NCBI RefSeq assembly: GCF_020889685.1
Contig: NZ_JACMYO010000038.1
Location: forward strand, 1-53,451
Direction: 5' to 3'
Length of the DNA: 53,451 nucleotides
Source of the DNA: Bradyrhizobium oropedii
GTDB lineage: Bacteria > Pseudomonadota > Alphaproteobacteria > Rhizobiales > Xanthobacteraceae
Shown here: positions 8,946 through 16,265 of the stretch, piece after piece
Layout: every line of letters starts with the position of its first letter
Position numbering within the stretch: position 1 is the first letter of the stretch
Made by a program: the position numbers and the translations under genes
The notes under the pieces: model-generated
Told to the model about the DNA's origin: nothing
What the model saw: only the letters and a program-made list of their open reading frames with translations
Databases searched by the model: none

Positions 8946-9076
8946 AGCTGCCGGTCCCGGGCGGTCGTCCGTCCGTGCCGAATCCGGACAATGTGACCGC
9001 CATTGGCTGGCACAGGCCGCCTATTTGCGCCCCCGCCGTGAAGCGCTAGACTTGCGGCAATTGGGGAGGGCAGGAC

Positions 9077-10315
9077 ATGAGGTCGTCCGTCGTCCAGGAC
9101 GTTCAGTTCCCAAAACAACCGGCGTTGCAGCTGATCTATGACACTGCACCGATCGGTCTTGCCTACCTCTCTCCCGACTGCCGTTACCTCCAGATCAACC
9201 AGCGCCTCACCGAGATCTGCGGCATCTCGGTCGAAGGCCATCTCGGACGCACCGTGCACGATTGCGTGCCCGCGCTCGCCGCCGCGGTCGAAGGCATCGT
9301 TCGGTCGATCATGGAGACCGGGCAACCCGTCACCGACGTCGAGGTCTACGGCCAGCGTCCGGGTCACAATGACGAGCGCTGCTGGATCACGCATTGGCAC
9401 CCGCAGCGCGAACCGAACGGCAGCATCGTCGGGGTCAATGTTGCGGCCGAAGAGATCACCGATCGCAAGCGCAGCGAACGCGAGATCCGTGCCGCGCGCG
9501 ATGCGGCCGAGAAGGCCTTGCAGCATCTGCAGGAGACCCAGGCGTCGCTGATCGAGGCGGAAAAGCTCGCCGCGCTGGGCCGGCTGGTGGCCGGCGTCGC
9601 GCACGAGATCAACAGCCCGGTCGGCACCAGCCTCACGGTCGCCTCGGTGCTGGAACAGAAATGCGCCGACTTCGCTGCCGAGGCTGCGCGCGGCAAGCTG
9701 AAGCGATCGACCCTGAGCGATTTCATCGAGGTCGTCGAAAGCGCGTCGTCGCTGCTGGTCGGCAACCTCAAGCGCGCCGCGGATTTGGTGCAGTCGTTCA
9801 AGCAGGTGGCCGTCGATCGCAGCTATTTCGACCGCAGCCAGTTCGATCTCGGCGAGGTGACCGAGCAGGTGCTTTCGAACCTGCGCCCGGCCTTGCCGAA
9901 GAACAATCTGGCGCTCGCGGTCGATTGCCCGTCCGGTCTTGCGATGAACAGCTATCCCGGCCCTTACGGCCAGGTGCTGACAAATCTGTTCGTCAATTCG
10001 GTCGCGCACGCGTTTCCGGACGGCAAGGGCGGCACGATCACGATCCGGCTGCGCGCGTTGGGTGCGGATCAAGTGGAAATCCTGTTCGCCGACGATGGCT
10101 GCGGGATGGAGGATGACGTGCTGCGGCAGGCCTTCGATCCCTTCTTCACCACGCGCCGCGACATCGGCCGTATCGGGCTCGGTCTCCACATCGTTCACAA
10201 CATCGTCACGAACCGGCTGGGTGGCGAGCTCCATCTGGATAGTGCCCCGGGAATGGGGACCAGCGTGCGGATCACGCTGCCGCGCCTGGCGCCGCAGCGC
10301 GGAACCGATAGTTGA
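9077..10315 (+). CDS. PAS-domain sensor histidine kinase, soluble
   Basis: A 412-residue kinase with no membrane segment, so it probably senses a cytoplasmic signal. A PAS domain covers roughly residues 17-130 and is followed by a short coiled coil (about 130-165). The dimerisation/phosphoacceptor helix holds His176 in VAGVAHEINSP. The ATPase domain has an N-box (NLFVNSVAHAF), a G1 box (FADDGCGM) and a G2 box (GRIGLGLHIVHNIV). The start ATG 9077 follows GGGGAGGG. No response-regulator gene is next to it, so it is an orphan kinase; its partner cannot be named. Confidence 0.88.
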   Translation: MRSSVVQDVQFPKQPALQLIYDTAPIGLAYLSPDCRYLQINQRLTEICGISVEGHLGRTVHDCVPALAAAVEGIVRSIMETGQPVTDVEVYGQRPGHNDERCWITHWHPQREPNGSIVGVNVAAEEITDRKRSEREIRAARDAAEKALQHLQETQASLIEAEKLAALGRLVAGVAHEINSPVGTSLTVASVLEQKCADFAAEAARGKLKRSTLSDFIEVVESASSLLVGNLKRAADLVQSFKQVAVDRSYFDRSQFDLGEVTEQVLSNLRPALPKNNLALAVDCPSGLAMNSYPGPYGQVLTNLFVNSVAHAFPDGKGGTITIRLRALGADQVEILFADDGCGMEDDVLRQAFDPFFTTRRDIGRIGLGLHIVHNIVTNRLGGELHLDSAPGMGTSVRITLPRLAPQRGTDS

Positions 10316-10460
10316 CGCCCCCGGGCGCTCAGAAGGAAATACTCCCCGGCATTCGGGCTGGAAAACGTCCTTCCAAGGAACCGGCGCAAAAGGCATTCGA
10401 CTACCCTTGCTTCTGCCCCCGAGGTCGCGACATCATGGGCTATTCCTGATGGTTACGACG

Positions 10461-10682
10461 ATGAGCCAATCCGCATTCGATCCCTTCGGTGAACCGGTCC
10501 CCGCAGTCGATTCTTCGGCCGCGAGCGAAAGCGTGTCGAAATGGCTGAAGACCGCGGGCACCAGCGTGTTCTGGGTGCTGGTGGTCGGCATCGTGCTGGC
10601 CCGCGCCGTCTACTTCGAACCCGGCGTATTCAGCTTCGAGCGTGCCGTTGCCTGGGCGCAGGGTCTGTTCGCCGCGCTCTGA
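10461..10682 (+). CDS. Small single-pass membrane protein, unknown function
   Basis: A 73-residue protein (77 if ATG 10449 is used) with a hydrophilic N-terminus, one hydrophobic segment around VFWVLVVGIVLARAVYF and a short amphipathic C-terminus. I do not recognise a family. Its last 53 bases overlap the 3' end of the convergent LysR gene (10,630-11,598). Neither candidate start has a strong Shine-Dalgarno sequence, which lowers confidence. Base composition resembles real coding sequence in the neighbourhood. Confidence 0.55.
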   Translation: MSQSAFDPFGEPVPAVDSSAASESVSKWLKTAGTSVFWVLVVGIVLARAVYFEPGVFSFERAVAWAQGLFAAL

Positions 10683-11598
10683 CCGCAGCTACGCGCGGCG
10701 GCGTCTTCGCCTTCGCTTCCCGAATGATCCCCTCGAACGCGACCGCCGCCGGCACGTCGAGCCGGCCGGGCGATTTGAGCTGCCACAGCGTGCGCTCGAT
10801 ATGGACGCCCTTGATCGGGATCACCTTCAGCTTTCCGAGCTTCACCTGATCGTCGATCGTCGCAACCGACACGATGGCGACGCCGACACCCGATGCCACC
10901 GCCTGCTTGATCGCCTCGGTGCTGCCGATCTCGAGCGTGCGCTGCGGCTCGACGCGGTGCGCGGCGAGCGCCTGCGCCACCACCTCGCGCGTGCCTGAGC
11001 CGGGCTCGCGCACGATCAGGATCTCGTCGTTCAGTGACCGGACGTCGATCGGGCCTGCGGCGGCTGCGAAGCGGTGATCGGGCGCTGCGATCAGCACCAT
11101 CACGTCCGTGCGCCAGGCTGCGCTGGTCAGGGCTTCGTCCTCGACCGGCCCCTCGACCAGCGCGATCTCGATCTCGTGCCCCAGCATCAGCGCGGCGATG
11201 TCGCTGGTGTTGGCGCTCACCACATGCAGGTCGATGCCGGGAAAGGCGCGGTGAAACACGCCGAGATATTCCGGGATCATGTAGGTCGCGATCGTCGTGC
11301 TGGCGCCGATCCGCAGCGAGCCGCTGTCGAGGTTGCGCAGCGCCTGCAACTCGTCCTCGGCGGCGCGCTCGGCCGCGAACAGCGTCTCGGCATGCCTTGC
11401 CAGCGCCGCGCCCTCCCGGGTCGGCCGCACCCCCTTCGGCGTCCGGTCGAGCAGCCGGCAACCGACCTGCAACTCGAAATCCCGCACGCCCTTGGAGATC
11501 GCCGGCTGGCTGATGTGCAGGAGGTCGGCGGCGCGGGAGAAGCTTCCACTTCTCGCCACGGCCGCGAACAGGCGGAGCAGATGCAGGTTGAGGGACAT
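10630..11598 (-). CDS. LysR-family transcriptional regulator
   Basis: A 322-residue LTTR. The N-terminal winged helix-turn-helix (residues 1-60) reads LHLLRLFAAVARSGSFSRAADLLHISQPAISKGVRDFE. The rest is the periplasmic-binding-protein-like effector domain, including GASTTIATYMIPEYLGVFH and the SGVGVAIVS segment. It is divergent from a YeiH-type transporter; this LysR/YeiH (YeiE-like) arrangement is common, and it probably controls that gene. The C-terminal 30 residues are basic and low in complexity. The convergent small membrane-protein gene overlaps its end. Confidence 0.88.
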   Translation of the reverse strand: MSLNLHLLRLFAAVARSGSFSRAADLLHISQPAISKGVRDFELQVGCRLLDRTPKGVRPTREGAALARHAETLFAAERAAEDELQALRNLDSGSLRIGASTTIATYMIPEYLGVFHRAFPGIDLHVVSANTSDIAALMLGHEIEIALVEGPVEDEALTSAAWRTDVMVLIAAPDHRFAAAAGPIDVRSLNDEILIVREPGSGTREVVAQALAAHRVEPQRTLEIGSTEAIKQAVASGVGVAIVSVATIDDQVKLGKLKVIPIKGVHIERTLWQLKSPGRLDVPAAVAFEGIIREAKAKTPPRVAAVRARRTDPAPRQRHARS

Positions 11599-11638
11599 AA
11601 CTTCTCTCTATCGGGGCAGTCCGAAAATATATTAGCCA

Positions 11639-11651
11639 AGAGGCGGCCTCT
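11639..11651. promoter_or_regulatory. Inverted repeat, putative LysR operator
   Basis: AGAGGC-G-GCCTCT is a perfect 6-bp inverted repeat. It is centred in the 86-base gap between the divergent lysR and yeiH-like genes, next to an AT-rich stretch (AAAATATATT). The position suits a LysR activation or autorepression site. It does not match the T-N11-A core exactly, so the assignment rests on symmetry and location. Confidence 0.45.
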
Positions 11652-11684
11652 GGCGCATAAAATCTTCTCCGAAAAGAGGATTTC

Positions 11685-12767
11685 GTGCCGGAACAAGAAC
11701 AAGACCAGGGGCAGAAGCCGGGGGCGCTGAGGCGCATTTTCCGGCTCATTCCCGGCATTCTGCTCTGCGGAATGGTCACGGTCATCTCGCTCGGCATCCA
11801 GGCCGCCGAAGAGCGGGTTTTCGATCACCCCTATATCGAGGCCCTGGTCGTCGCGATCCTGCTCGGCATGGCGGTGCGGACCGCCTGGGAGCCCTCGGAG
11901 CGCTGGCGCTCGGGCATTGCCTTCAGCGCCAAGCAGCTGCTCGAGGTCGCGGTGATGCTGCTCGGCGCATCGATCAGCTTCGCCGCGATCCTGGCGTCGG
12001 GCTGGCTCCTGATCGGCGCCATCGCCGCGACCGTCGTGATCATGCTGGCGGTGAGCTATGGCCTCGCCCGCCTGCTCGGGCTCAAGGCCAAGCTTGCGAT
12101 CCTGATCGCCTGCGGCAATTCGATCTGCGGCAACTCGGCGATCGCCGCGGTGGCGCCGGTGATCGAGGCCGATGGCGACGACATCGCCTCGTCGATCTCG
12201 TTCACCGCCATCCTCGGCGTGCTGATGGTGCTCGGCCTGCCGCTGCTGATCCCGCTCCTGAAGCTGACGGCGACGCAATACGGCATCCTCGCCGGCCTCA
12301 CGGTCTATGCCGTGCCCCAGGTGCTGGCGGCGACCGTGCCCGCCGGCATCGTCTCGACCCAGATCGGCACGCTGGTGAAGCTGGTGCGGGTGCTGATGCT
12401 GGGCCCGATCGTGGTCGCCCTCTCGCTGTTCGTGGCGCGGCGGCGCAAGGCAAGCACCGGGGCCGGCGCCGCCGAGGAAGGCACTGCAAAGACCGCCTCG
12501 ATCAGCCCGTTCAAGCTGGTGCCCTGGTTCATCATCGGCTTCCTGGTGCTCGCCGCGCTGCGCTCGTTCCAACTCGTGCCCGACATCGCGATCGCGCCGG
12601 TGACGAAGACGGCGGCGATCCTCACCGTCGTCTCGATGGCGGCACTCGGGCTCGGCGTCGATGTACGCGTGCTCTCGACAGTCGGCGGCCGGGTAACGGC
12701 CGCGGTCACGCTGTCGCTGATGCTGCTGCTGGCCTTGAGCATCGGCCTCGTGCACTTCTTCAAGTAG
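11685..12767 (+). CDS. YeiH/PSE-family putative sulfate exporter
   Basis: A 360-residue polytopic inner-membrane protein of the UPF0324 (YeiH) family. Characteristic pieces are VVAILLGMAVRTAW, SAKQLLEVAVMLLGASISF and the motif IACGNSICGNSAIAAVAPVI. Some relatives have been proposed to export sulfate released from sulfonates; the substrate here is not proven. The start is GTG 11685, preceded by AGAGGA at good spacing. Divergent from its likely LysR regulator. Its stop codon lies within the hairpin shared with the convergent formamidase gene. Confidence 0.85.
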   Translation: MPEQEQDQGQKPGALRRIFRLIPGILLCGMVTVISLGIQAAEERVFDHPYIEALVVAILLGMAVRTAWEPSERWRSGIAFSAKQLLEVAVMLLGASISFAAILASGWLLIGAIAATVVIMLAVSYGLARLLGLKAKLAILIACGNSICGNSAIAAVAPVIEADGDDIASSISFTAILGVLMVLGLPLLIPLLKLTATQYGILAGLTVYAVPQVLAATVPAGIVSTQIGTLVKLVRVLMLGPIVVALSLFVARRRKASTGAGAAEEGTAKTASISPFKLVPWFIIGFLVLAALRSFQLVPDIAIAPVTKTAAILTVVSMAALGLGVDVRVLSTVGGRVTAAVTLSLMLLLALSIGLVHFFK

Positions 12768-12785
12768 CCGCCTGTGGCGGCTACT
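12763..12785. terminator. Bidirectional hairpin between convergent yeiH-like and formamidase genes
   Basis: AGTAGCCGCC, a 3-base loop TGT and GGCGGCTACT form a perfect 10-bp stem. Both stop codons (TAG of each gene) lie inside the stem, because the genes end only 13 bases apart on opposite strands. No clear U-tract follows, so if it terminates transcription it is not a classical intrinsic terminator. Confidence 0.6.
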
Positions 12786-13794
12786 CGGCAGCCTTCGCGG
12801 TCTTGCCGAACATCCGCGTCGGCGCCGCAAAGCCGCAGGACGTGCCGTCGGTGATCTTGACCTGATCTTCCCAGGGCAGGCGGAAGCGGCCTGACACCAT
12901 GTCCTGCATGAACGTGTAGGGACAATCCATCGCGCCGCCTTTCACCGCGACGTAGCCGCGGTGCCAGAGCTGATAGATGTTATTCTCGACGCCCCAGTTG
13001 ATCCGCGCCTCGCGCACGAGGTCGGGCCGCACCTCGGCGGTGATGATCTCGTCGGCCCGTCCCGTGGTGCCGTGCACGATGATGCTGCCGTCGAAATTGA
13101 CGATCATGCCTTCGCCCATCGAGTCGAACGACCCGTCCGAGCCGCACATGCAGACATTGGCGGTCACCATCAGGTTCTGGAACGCGTTGGCCTGGTTGGT
13201 GAAGCGCCAGCTGTCGCGGATCGGTGCGGTGTAGCCTGCGGTGCGGATCATGATCTCGGCGCCCTTGTAGGCACATTCGCGCGCCATTTCCGGGAACATG
13301 CCGTCGTGACAGATGATCAGCGCGATCTTCGCGCCGTTCGGCCCGTCGATCACGGGAATGCCGATGTCGCCCGGCTCCCACGGCTCGACCGGAATCCAGG
13401 GATGGAATTTGCGGTAGTACAGCTTGATCTCGCCGTGATCGTCGATGATCAGGCCTGAATTGTAGGGATTGCCATGCGGGTTGAACTCCATGATGGAGAA
13501 GCAGCCCCAGATCCTGTTGTCGATGCAGGCCTGCTTGAAAGCCGCGACCTCGGGCCCGTCGAGCCGGCACATGATCTCCGGATTGGTATCCATCGAGAGG
13601 CCGTGCAGCGAATATTCGGGGAATACGACCAGATCCATGGTGGCGAGATTGCGCCGCGCCTTGCCAACCATCCAGACGATGCGCTCGGTCTGCCGTGCCA
13701 GATCGGCCTTGGTCGCAACCACGGGCAGTTGCAGCTGCACCAGTCCGATCACCACGCCATTGGGCGATTTGTTGAGGCCGCCAAGTCCATTCAT
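12781..13794 (-). CDS. amiF: Formamidase (nitrilase superfamily, AmiF-like)
   Basis: A 337-residue nitrilase-superfamily enzyme that hydrolyses formamide to formate and ammonia. The catalytic triad is visible as Glu60 (VVFPEYS), Lys129 (YYRKFHPW) and Cys162 (IICHDGM). Long stretches match what I know of Helicobacter AmiF, for example PWEPGDIGIPV, GVENNIYQLWHRGYVA and RLPWEDQVKI, and the length agrees (about 334). ATG 13794 follows GGGAGGACAGGC. It is driven by a likely sigma-54 promoter at 13,878-13,893 and is divergent from a small-amide hydrolase with its own such promoter. Confidence 0.9.
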   Translation of the reverse strand: MNGLGGLNKSPNGVVIGLVQLQLPVVATKADLARQTERIVWMVGKARRNLATMDLVVFPEYSLHGLSMDTNPEIMCRLDGPEVAAFKQACIDNRIWGCFSIMEFNPHGNPYNSGLIIDDHGEIKLYYRKFHPWIPVEPWEPGDIGIPVIDGPNGAKIALIICHDGMFPEMARECAYKGAEIMIRTAGYTAPIRDSWRFTNQANAFQNLMVTANVCMCGSDGSFDSMGEGMIVNFDGSIIVHGTTGRADEIITAEVRPDLVREARINWGVENNIYQLWHRGYVAVKGGAMDCPYTFMQDMVSGRFRLPWEDQVKITDGTSCGFAAPTRMFGKTAKAAE

Positions 13795-13877
13795 GCCTGT
13801 CCTCCCGCTTGTTTGAAGCGTTGTCATTTCGCGAACGTTCGTCGCCGCTCGTTCGGGCTCTGGGCCAGCTCTTAGCT

Positions 13878-13893
13878 AGCAACGATCATGCCA
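13878..13893 (-). promoter_or_regulatory. Sigma-54 promoter of the formamidase gene
   Basis: Minus-strand sequence TGGCATGATCGTTGCT fits the RpoN consensus TGGCAYG-N4-TTGCW with correct GG-to-GC spacing. It points toward the formamidase start about 84 bases downstream. A perfect 10-bp palindrome, CGAACGTTCG, lies at 13,832-13,841 in the leader. Confidence 0.75.
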
Positions 13894-14017
13894 GCAGGAT
13901 TAAGCGATGCGCAAATCAAGCGGATGAGGGCAGGGCGAACGGCCGGGCGCGTGTCCCAAGCAATTGAGATGCGGGGCATTTCGGGCGATTGAAGGGGACG
14001 GCACTATCATTGCGCAA

Positions 14018-14033
14018 TGGCACGCGGTTTGCT
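14018..14033 (+). promoter_or_regulatory. Sigma-54 promoter of the second isochorismatase-fold hydrolase
   Basis: TGGCACGCGGTTTGCT is an exact match to TGGCACG-N4-TTGCW. The expected transcription start is about 30 bases before the ATG at 14,073. A 12-bp palindrome (CATTGCGCAATG, 14,008-14,019) abuts and overlaps the -24 element and could be an operator. Together with the site at 13,878 it makes a pair of divergent RpoN promoters about 125 bases apart that could share enhancer sites. Confidence 0.8.
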
Positions 14034-14072
14034 TAATCAAGCGCGGGTCTTCTCGCATTCGGGGCGTACGTC

Positions 14073-14750
14073 ATGGCGAATTCAGGCGCGACAATCGCGG
14101 CGGAGCCGGGGCCGATCACGCTCGACTGGAGCAAGACTGCGCTCGTCATCATCGACATGCAGCGCGATTTCATGGAGCGAGGGGGCTTCGGCGAGACGCT
14201 CGGCAACGACGTCAGCCAGCTTGCCCGCGCGGTAAAGCCGATCGCCGAGGTGCTCGCGGCAGTGCGCGACGCCGGCCTGCTCGTGGTCCATACCCGCGAG
14301 GGCCATCTGCCCGATCTTTCGGACGCCCCACCGGCAAAAGTCGAGCGCGGCGCGCCTCGCTTGCGGATCGGCGATCCCGGGCCGATGGGGCGGATCCTGA
14401 TCCGCGGCGAGGCCGGGCATGACATCATCCCCGAGCTCTATCCGCTCGACGGTGAGATCGTGATCGACAAGCCCGGCAAGGGCGCATTCTACGCCACCGA
14501 ATTCGGCGACATCCTGCAGAAATACGGCATCGAGAATCTCCTGGTCTGCGGCGTCACCACTGAAGTCTGCGTCAACACCACGGTGCGCGAAGCCAACGAC
14601 CGCGGCTATCGCTGCGTCGTGATCTCGGACGGCTGCGCGTCCTACTTTCCGGAATTCCACGAGATGGGCCTGAAGATGATCAAGGCCCAGGGCGGCATTT
14701 TCGGCTGGGTCGCCGAGTCTGCCGCGGTGCTGGCGGCGCTCGCTGGCTAG
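14073..14750 (+). CDS. Isochorismatase-fold cysteine hydrolase, paralogue of the gene at 3,460
   Basis: A 225-residue amidohydrolase with triad Asp28 (VIIDMQRDF), Lys133 (DKPGKGAF) and Cys166 (GVTTEVCV). It shares with the copy at 3,460 the stretches HTREGH-PDL, IGDPGP-GRIL and [10 protein letters not shown], so the two are clear paralogues. They differ in the loop after the catalytic Cys ([12 protein letters not shown] here, [12 protein letters not shown] there), where substrate choice may lie. The sigma-54 promoter at 14,018 indicates nitrogen control. Biuret, ureidoacrylate or another carbamoyl compound is possible. Confidence 0.85.
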   Translation: MANSGATIAAEPGPITLDWSKTALVIIDMQRDFMERGGFGETLGNDVSQLARAVKPIAEVLAAVRDAGLLVVHTREGHLPDLSDAPPAKVERGAPRLRIGDPGPMGRILIRGEAGHDIIPELYPLDGEIVIDKPGKGAFYATEFGDILQKYGIENLLVCGVTTEVCVNTTVREANDRGYRCVVISDGCASYFPEFHEMGLKMIKAQGGIFGWVAESAAVLAALAG

Positions 14751-14837
14751 AGCGTGATGAGATTGGGACGCGGACTCATCAACGCGTAGCCTTGGCCGGA
14801 TCGAGGCAAGCTGGATGAAGGCGAGGTAGTTGCCGCC
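14751..14837 (-). pseudogene. Remnant of an IS5-like transposase C-terminus
   Basis: Reading down from 14,837 on the minus strand gives GGNYLAFIQLASIRPRLRVDES, which resembles the conserved C-terminal tail of IS5-family transposases (NYLAFIQLASIR.WLR..ES). The normal stop seems mutated: the frame reads through CAA where TAA would be expected. The sequence further up is out of frame, and no terminal inverted repeats or full gene are present. It is a decayed insertion-sequence fragment between the hydrolase and the M15-like gene. Confidence 0.55.
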
Positions 14838-14993
14838 CTAGCGACCGGGCGTTGCGGTCGAGCAACACTCCTTGGAAAAGCGTCGGCCCAACGGATTCCG
14901 CCCATTGCGCGTTTCCATTTGATCCGAATGATCGATGCCGTCACGTGCTTGGCTGTGCAACAGGGCTCGGATCGAGCCTTTGGAGGCTTCGGG

Positions 14994-16226
14994 ATGATGA
15001 ACCCGCGGCGAATTGCGACGGTGACGCCGGAGTTGTGCGGGACGGTCGTTCTCGCAGGTTGGCTCTTTGCCTGGCTTGCCGGCTCTGCCGGCATCGGGAA
15101 CACCGGAGCAGTGCCCATCGAGGGACTAGCACCATCTCTCGCCGCCAATGCCGAACTGGCTGATACGCGACAGGCAACTGCAGTCGCCAACGTGAACGCT
15201 GACGTGGCGATGGCTGCCGAACCCGTGACGTGGCCGGCCTCCGACGCGACGGCCGCGCCGCCGGCAGGCGTCATGGGCAGCGCTGTCGCCAACGCCGATG
15301 CGGCGATGGCGGTTGAATCGATGCCGGCGCCGCCGGCCCCTGATGCGACAGCGACCTTGAGCGAACCGAAATCAATCGTCGTGGCTGCGTTGCCGGATTC
15401 GTCGCAGATGCTGCCGGTTGAAACATCGCCGGAGCAAACGGCGATAGCGAGCAGGCCTCCAGTGTCGAGCGACACCAAGGAGGGCGCGAGACCCTTGGAT
15501 ATTTTCGAAGAGTGCCTCGTCGTTGATGTGTGCATCGACCGGTATTTGTGGGCCCTCTACGAGCGGACGCCCAAGGAAGACACCATCAGCGTACAAGAGC
15601 AGCGGAAAGTGACGGTCAAAAGGAAGCGCAAGACGGTGACCGTCACCAGGACGTTCACCAGGCGCGTCGATAACGATTTCACGTGGAAGGATCCGAAGGC
15701 GGCGGAAAGAATGGCCATGCCGTTGATGGACTACGTGATTGGAGGGGTGGATCGGAGATTCAAGCTCAAGCTCTTTCACGCGCTTTACGCGGCGGAGCAG
15801 GCCGGTTTGTCGCCCGGGATAACCAGCGCGTTCCGCGATGACTACCGTCAATCGATCGCGAGCGGCCTGAAGGCGGCGTCCGACAAGTCATACCACGGAG
15901 GGAGCTTCCGCGGCGGCTATGGCCACGGGCTTGCCGCAGATGTCGTGAGCGTCAAAGGCGCGACGCGGGCGGAGCGTTGGGTCTCCACCGAGGCCCTTTG
16001 GAAATGGATCGATGCGCGTGGATCGGATTTTGGAATCGGGCGACCGTATCTCGATCGAGATCCGCCGCATGTCGCGCCGATAGACGGCAAGGAATACGCC
16101 GCTCACCGCGGCGTGACGAAAGCTCAGCATGCGGAAGCGGATACCAAGAAGCGCAACCGGGGCGCTGTGCGGGTCGTGGCGAAACGATCAAAAACCGCAA
16201 AAGCGTCGAAGGGGAGAACGATCTGA
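14994..16226 (+). CDS. Exported/anchored protein with C-terminal M15-like (VanY/D,D-carboxypeptidase-type) peptidase domain
   Basis: A 410-residue protein. The N-terminus has a signal anchor (GTVVLAGWLFAWLAGSAG), followed by about 130 residues of Ala/Pro-rich linker with an internal duplication (VANVNADVAMA..PASDATA and VANADAAMA..PAPDATA). The C-terminal domain carries an M15-type zinc site: HGLAAD (His and Asp ligands) and a second His in DPPHVAP. M15 enzymes cleave D-Ala-D-Ala or related peptidoglycan bonds; a periplasmic cell-wall role is inferred. ATG 14994 has GGAGG seven bases upstream; longer in-frame starts lack this. The very basic segment VTVKRKRKTVTVTRTFTRR sits between linker and domain. 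Confidence 0.75.
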   Translation: MMNPRRIATVTPELCGTVVLAGWLFAWLAGSAGIGNTGAVPIEGLAPSLAANAELADTRQATAVANVNADVAMAAEPVTWPASDATAAPPAGVMGSAVANADAAMAVESMPAPPAPDATATLSEPKSIVVAALPDSSQMLPVETSPEQTAIASRPPVSSDTKEGARPLDIFEECLVVDVCIDRYLWALYERTPKEDTISVQEQRKVTVKRKRKTVTVTRTFTRRVDNDFTWKDPKAAERMAMPLMDYVIGGVDRRFKLKLFHALYAAEQAGLSPGITSAFRDDYRQSIASGLKAASDKSYHGGSFRGGYGHGLAADVVSVKGATRAERWVSTEALWKWIDARGSDFGIGRPYLDRDPPHVAPIDGKEYAAHRGVTKAQHAEADTKKRNRGAVRVVAKRSKTAKASKGRTI

Positions 16227-16265
16227 CCGGGTTCGGCTGCGCCTTTCAACACGACGCAGGCAAGA

